From assembly GCF_000769405.2 (NCBI RefSeq), contig NZ_CP053439.1:3100001-3164000 (forward strand): DNA of 64,000 bases, read 5' to 3'. How positions within the stretch are numbered: the stretch's first letter is position 1; every line of letters starts with the position of its first letter. This stretch comes from Rhizobium brockwellii (GTDB taxonomy: Bacteria; Pseudomonadota; Alphaproteobacteria; Rhizobiales; Rhizobiaceae). The position numbers were made by a program, and so were the translations under genes. Under the pieces are notes generated by a model. The model worked only from the letters and a program-made list of their open reading frames with translations. It did no database searches and was not told the origin of the DNA. Positions 62,887 to 64,000 of the stretch are shown here, piece by piece.

Positions 62887-63837
62887 TTGAGAAAACTTTC
62901 GACATTGGCGATTCTTTTCGCCGCTACCGCCTTTCTTGCCGGCGCCCGCCTGCCCCCGCAAGGCCCGCTGCCCGAACCTCGGCCAGATGCCGGCCAGGCG
63001 ACCAGCCCCACCTCCCCTTCCTCGGAAAAGCCGGAACCGCCCGCGCCTGAAGAGGTCCCGGCCCCGCAGCCGAAACCCGATGTGAAGGGTCCGGAGGAAC
63101 CGGCATCGAGCCAGCCGCCAGCACCGCAGGCCGCACCGTCAAAGCCCGGGCCGGCAGAGCCGATGCAAGGTCCGCCACGGCCGCCGGGCAGCCCCGAAAG
63201 CTCGCAGCCGCCGGAAGAAGCTAAGCCACCCGGCGAGCAGACACTTGAAGAGCAAAACCTGACGATCAAACCCGAAAGCGATGCCGAGCATGCCGAATGC
63301 ACGGCCGCCCTTCAATCCCTGGGCGTCGTCTTCAAGGACACGCCGCGCATCGACGACGGTAACGGCTGCGGCATCGACAAGCCGATCATCGTCTCCGAAG
63401 CCCTGCCCGGCATCAAACTGAAGCCGGAGGCGACGATCCGCTGCCCGGCGGCACTCGCCCTTGCCCGCTGGATGAAGGACAGCGTCATCCCGGCGGCTTC
63501 CGCCGCCCTGCCGGAGCAGGGCCGCATCACCACCGTCAACCAGGCAACGTCCTATATGTGCCGCCTGCGCAACGGCGCCGGAACCGGCAAGATCTCCGAG
63601 CATGCCCGCGGCAACGCCATCGATATTGCCAGCTTTCATTTCGAAAAGGGTGAGGATGTCGCCGTCCGCTCCCGCCGCGAGGATTCGACCCTCACCGGCG
63701 CCTTCCAGCGTACCGTCAGCGCCGCCGGCTGCCTCTACTTCACCACCGTCCTCGACCCCGAAAGCGACGCCGCCCACGAAACCCATTTCCATCTCGACGT
63801 CATCGAGAGGAAGGGCGGTTATCGGTATTGTCACTAA
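62887..63837 (+). CDS. Extensin-like C-terminal domain protein, exported
   Basis: 316 residues if started at TTG 62887, where a signal peptide begins (MRKLSTLAILFAATAFLAGARLP, first codon read as Met). GAGGA lies about 10 bases before it. A Pro/Glu/Ser-rich region (about 25-120) follows. The C-terminal part (about 135-316) is the bacterial extensin-like_C fold, with ECTAALQSLGVVF, NGCGIDKPI, MCRLRNGAGTGKISEHARGNAIDIASFHF (the SEHARG.AIDI motif shared with D,D-peptidase-like folds) and ETHFHLDVIERKGGYRYCH. The His and Asp residues suggest a metal site acting on cell wall. The frame is open to 62656. Confidence 0.87.
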   Translation: MRKLSTLAILFAATAFLAGARLPPQGPLPEPRPDAGQATSPTSPSSEKPEPPAPEEVPAPQPKPDVKGPEEPASSQPPAPQAAPSKPGPAEPMQGPPRPPGSPESSQPPEEAKPPGEQTLEEQNLTIKPESDAEHAECTAALQSLGVVFKDTPRIDDGNGCGIDKPIIVSEALPGIKLKPEATIRCPAALALARWMKDSVIPAASAALPEQGRITTVNQATSYMCRLRNGAGTGKISEHARGNAIDIASFHFEKGEDVAVRSRREDSTLTGAFQRTVSAAGCLYFTTVLDPESDAAHETHFHLDVIERKGGYRYCH

Positions 63838-63921
63838 TCATTTCAAGGATTTGCAATTCCCGCTTGAATCAGACTGTCCAGTCACTAAACTTCGACATGA
63901 AGAACCGACGGAGCCTATCTC

Positions 63922-64000
63922 ATGACCGTATTGAGCTTCCAGATGAAGGATTCCACGGTTTCCCGTCTGAATAGCCTGGCCGAAAAGCGAAAGCTTTCGC
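63922..64000 (+). CDS. Start of a small protein, possibly ribbon-helix-helix (partial)
   Basis: The window ends 79 bases into this ORF: MTVLSFQMKDSTVSRLNSLAEKRKLS. A short strand followed by a basic helix (VSRLNSLAEKRKLS) resembles the start of RHH antitoxin-like proteins, but too little is visible to be sure. GGAG (63910-63913) is spaced 8 bases from the ATG. It follows the extensin-like gene by 84 bases. Confidence 0.55.
   Translation, partial: MTVLSFQMKDSTVSRLNSLAEKRKLS

Noticed and set aside
1..64000. tRNA, rRNA or riboswitch genes
   Set aside because: I looked for typical tRNA ends (GGTTCGA-type arms with CCA), rRNA-like conserved blocks and cobalamin/TPP-type boxes and saw none convincing; a covariance search was not possible.

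Overview
This is 64 kb of ordinary chromosomal backbone from an alphaproteobacterium of the Rhizobium group (R. etli / R. leguminosarum-like). The basis is high GC coding sequence, a fused trpE(G) gene behind a Trp-codon leader, two TGA-N9-TCA iron-type operators before a TonB receptor, many short palindromic mosaic repeats between genes, and the overall gene set. I saw no rRNA or tRNA gene, no complete insertion sequence, no prophage and no CRISPR array. The species call is inference.

Layout. 1-3.4 kb: end of lgt, then midA-like, pgeF and an M24-fold gene. 3.5-7.1 kb: a lipoprotein, prs and a secreted protein. 7.2-12.8 kb: two membrane GGDEF-EAL (cyclic-di-GMP) proteins flank rplY. 12.8-17.8 kb: a periplasmic binding protein, pth, a GNAT gene, clpS, ychF and a DUF2157-type membrane protein. 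17.9-22.3 kb: two MaoC genes, apt and the cytochrome bc1 operon petABC. 22.6-27.7 kb: an EEP-fold protein, two ABC exporters and an orphan ribbon-helix-helix protein. 28.1-35 kb: trmL, a Na/Pi symporter, hemF, small conserved proteins, and a DUF1285-NUDIX-CCA transferase operon. 35.1-42.4 kb: a MoxR/DUF58/BatA-like operon. 42.4-49.6 kb: GNAT, glutathionyl-hydroquinone reductase, NUDIX, phosphoesterase, TPR, an ECF sigma/anti-sigma pair, and a divergent quinone reductase/HxlR pair. 49.6-53.1 kb: leuA with its leader, then a BenE-type transporter. 53.2-57.8 kb: a MITE-like element, clpP, DUF2076, queF, a CDF transporter and a DUF2161-type protein. 57.9-64 kb: trpE(G) with trpL, an iron-type TonB receptor, an extensin-like protein and the start of another small gene.

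Most notable is regulation by leader peptides. Both amino-acid genes on the minus strand (leuA and trpE(G)) are preceded by a short ORF rich in the cognate codon. Each ORF's ATG falls where transcription should start from a well-placed promoter, so both leader mRNAs are predicted to be leaderless. The trp case fits the known rhizobial trpL. The leu case is a 41-codon ORF with four Leu codons in a row, and its stop codon sits at the foot of a strong hairpin.

The second notable theme is a family of short palindromic repeats at 42.4, 44.2, 49.5 and 54.4 kb. Their ends carry the stop codons of four neighbouring genes. In two cases they also encode a near-identical C-terminal tail on unrelated proteins.
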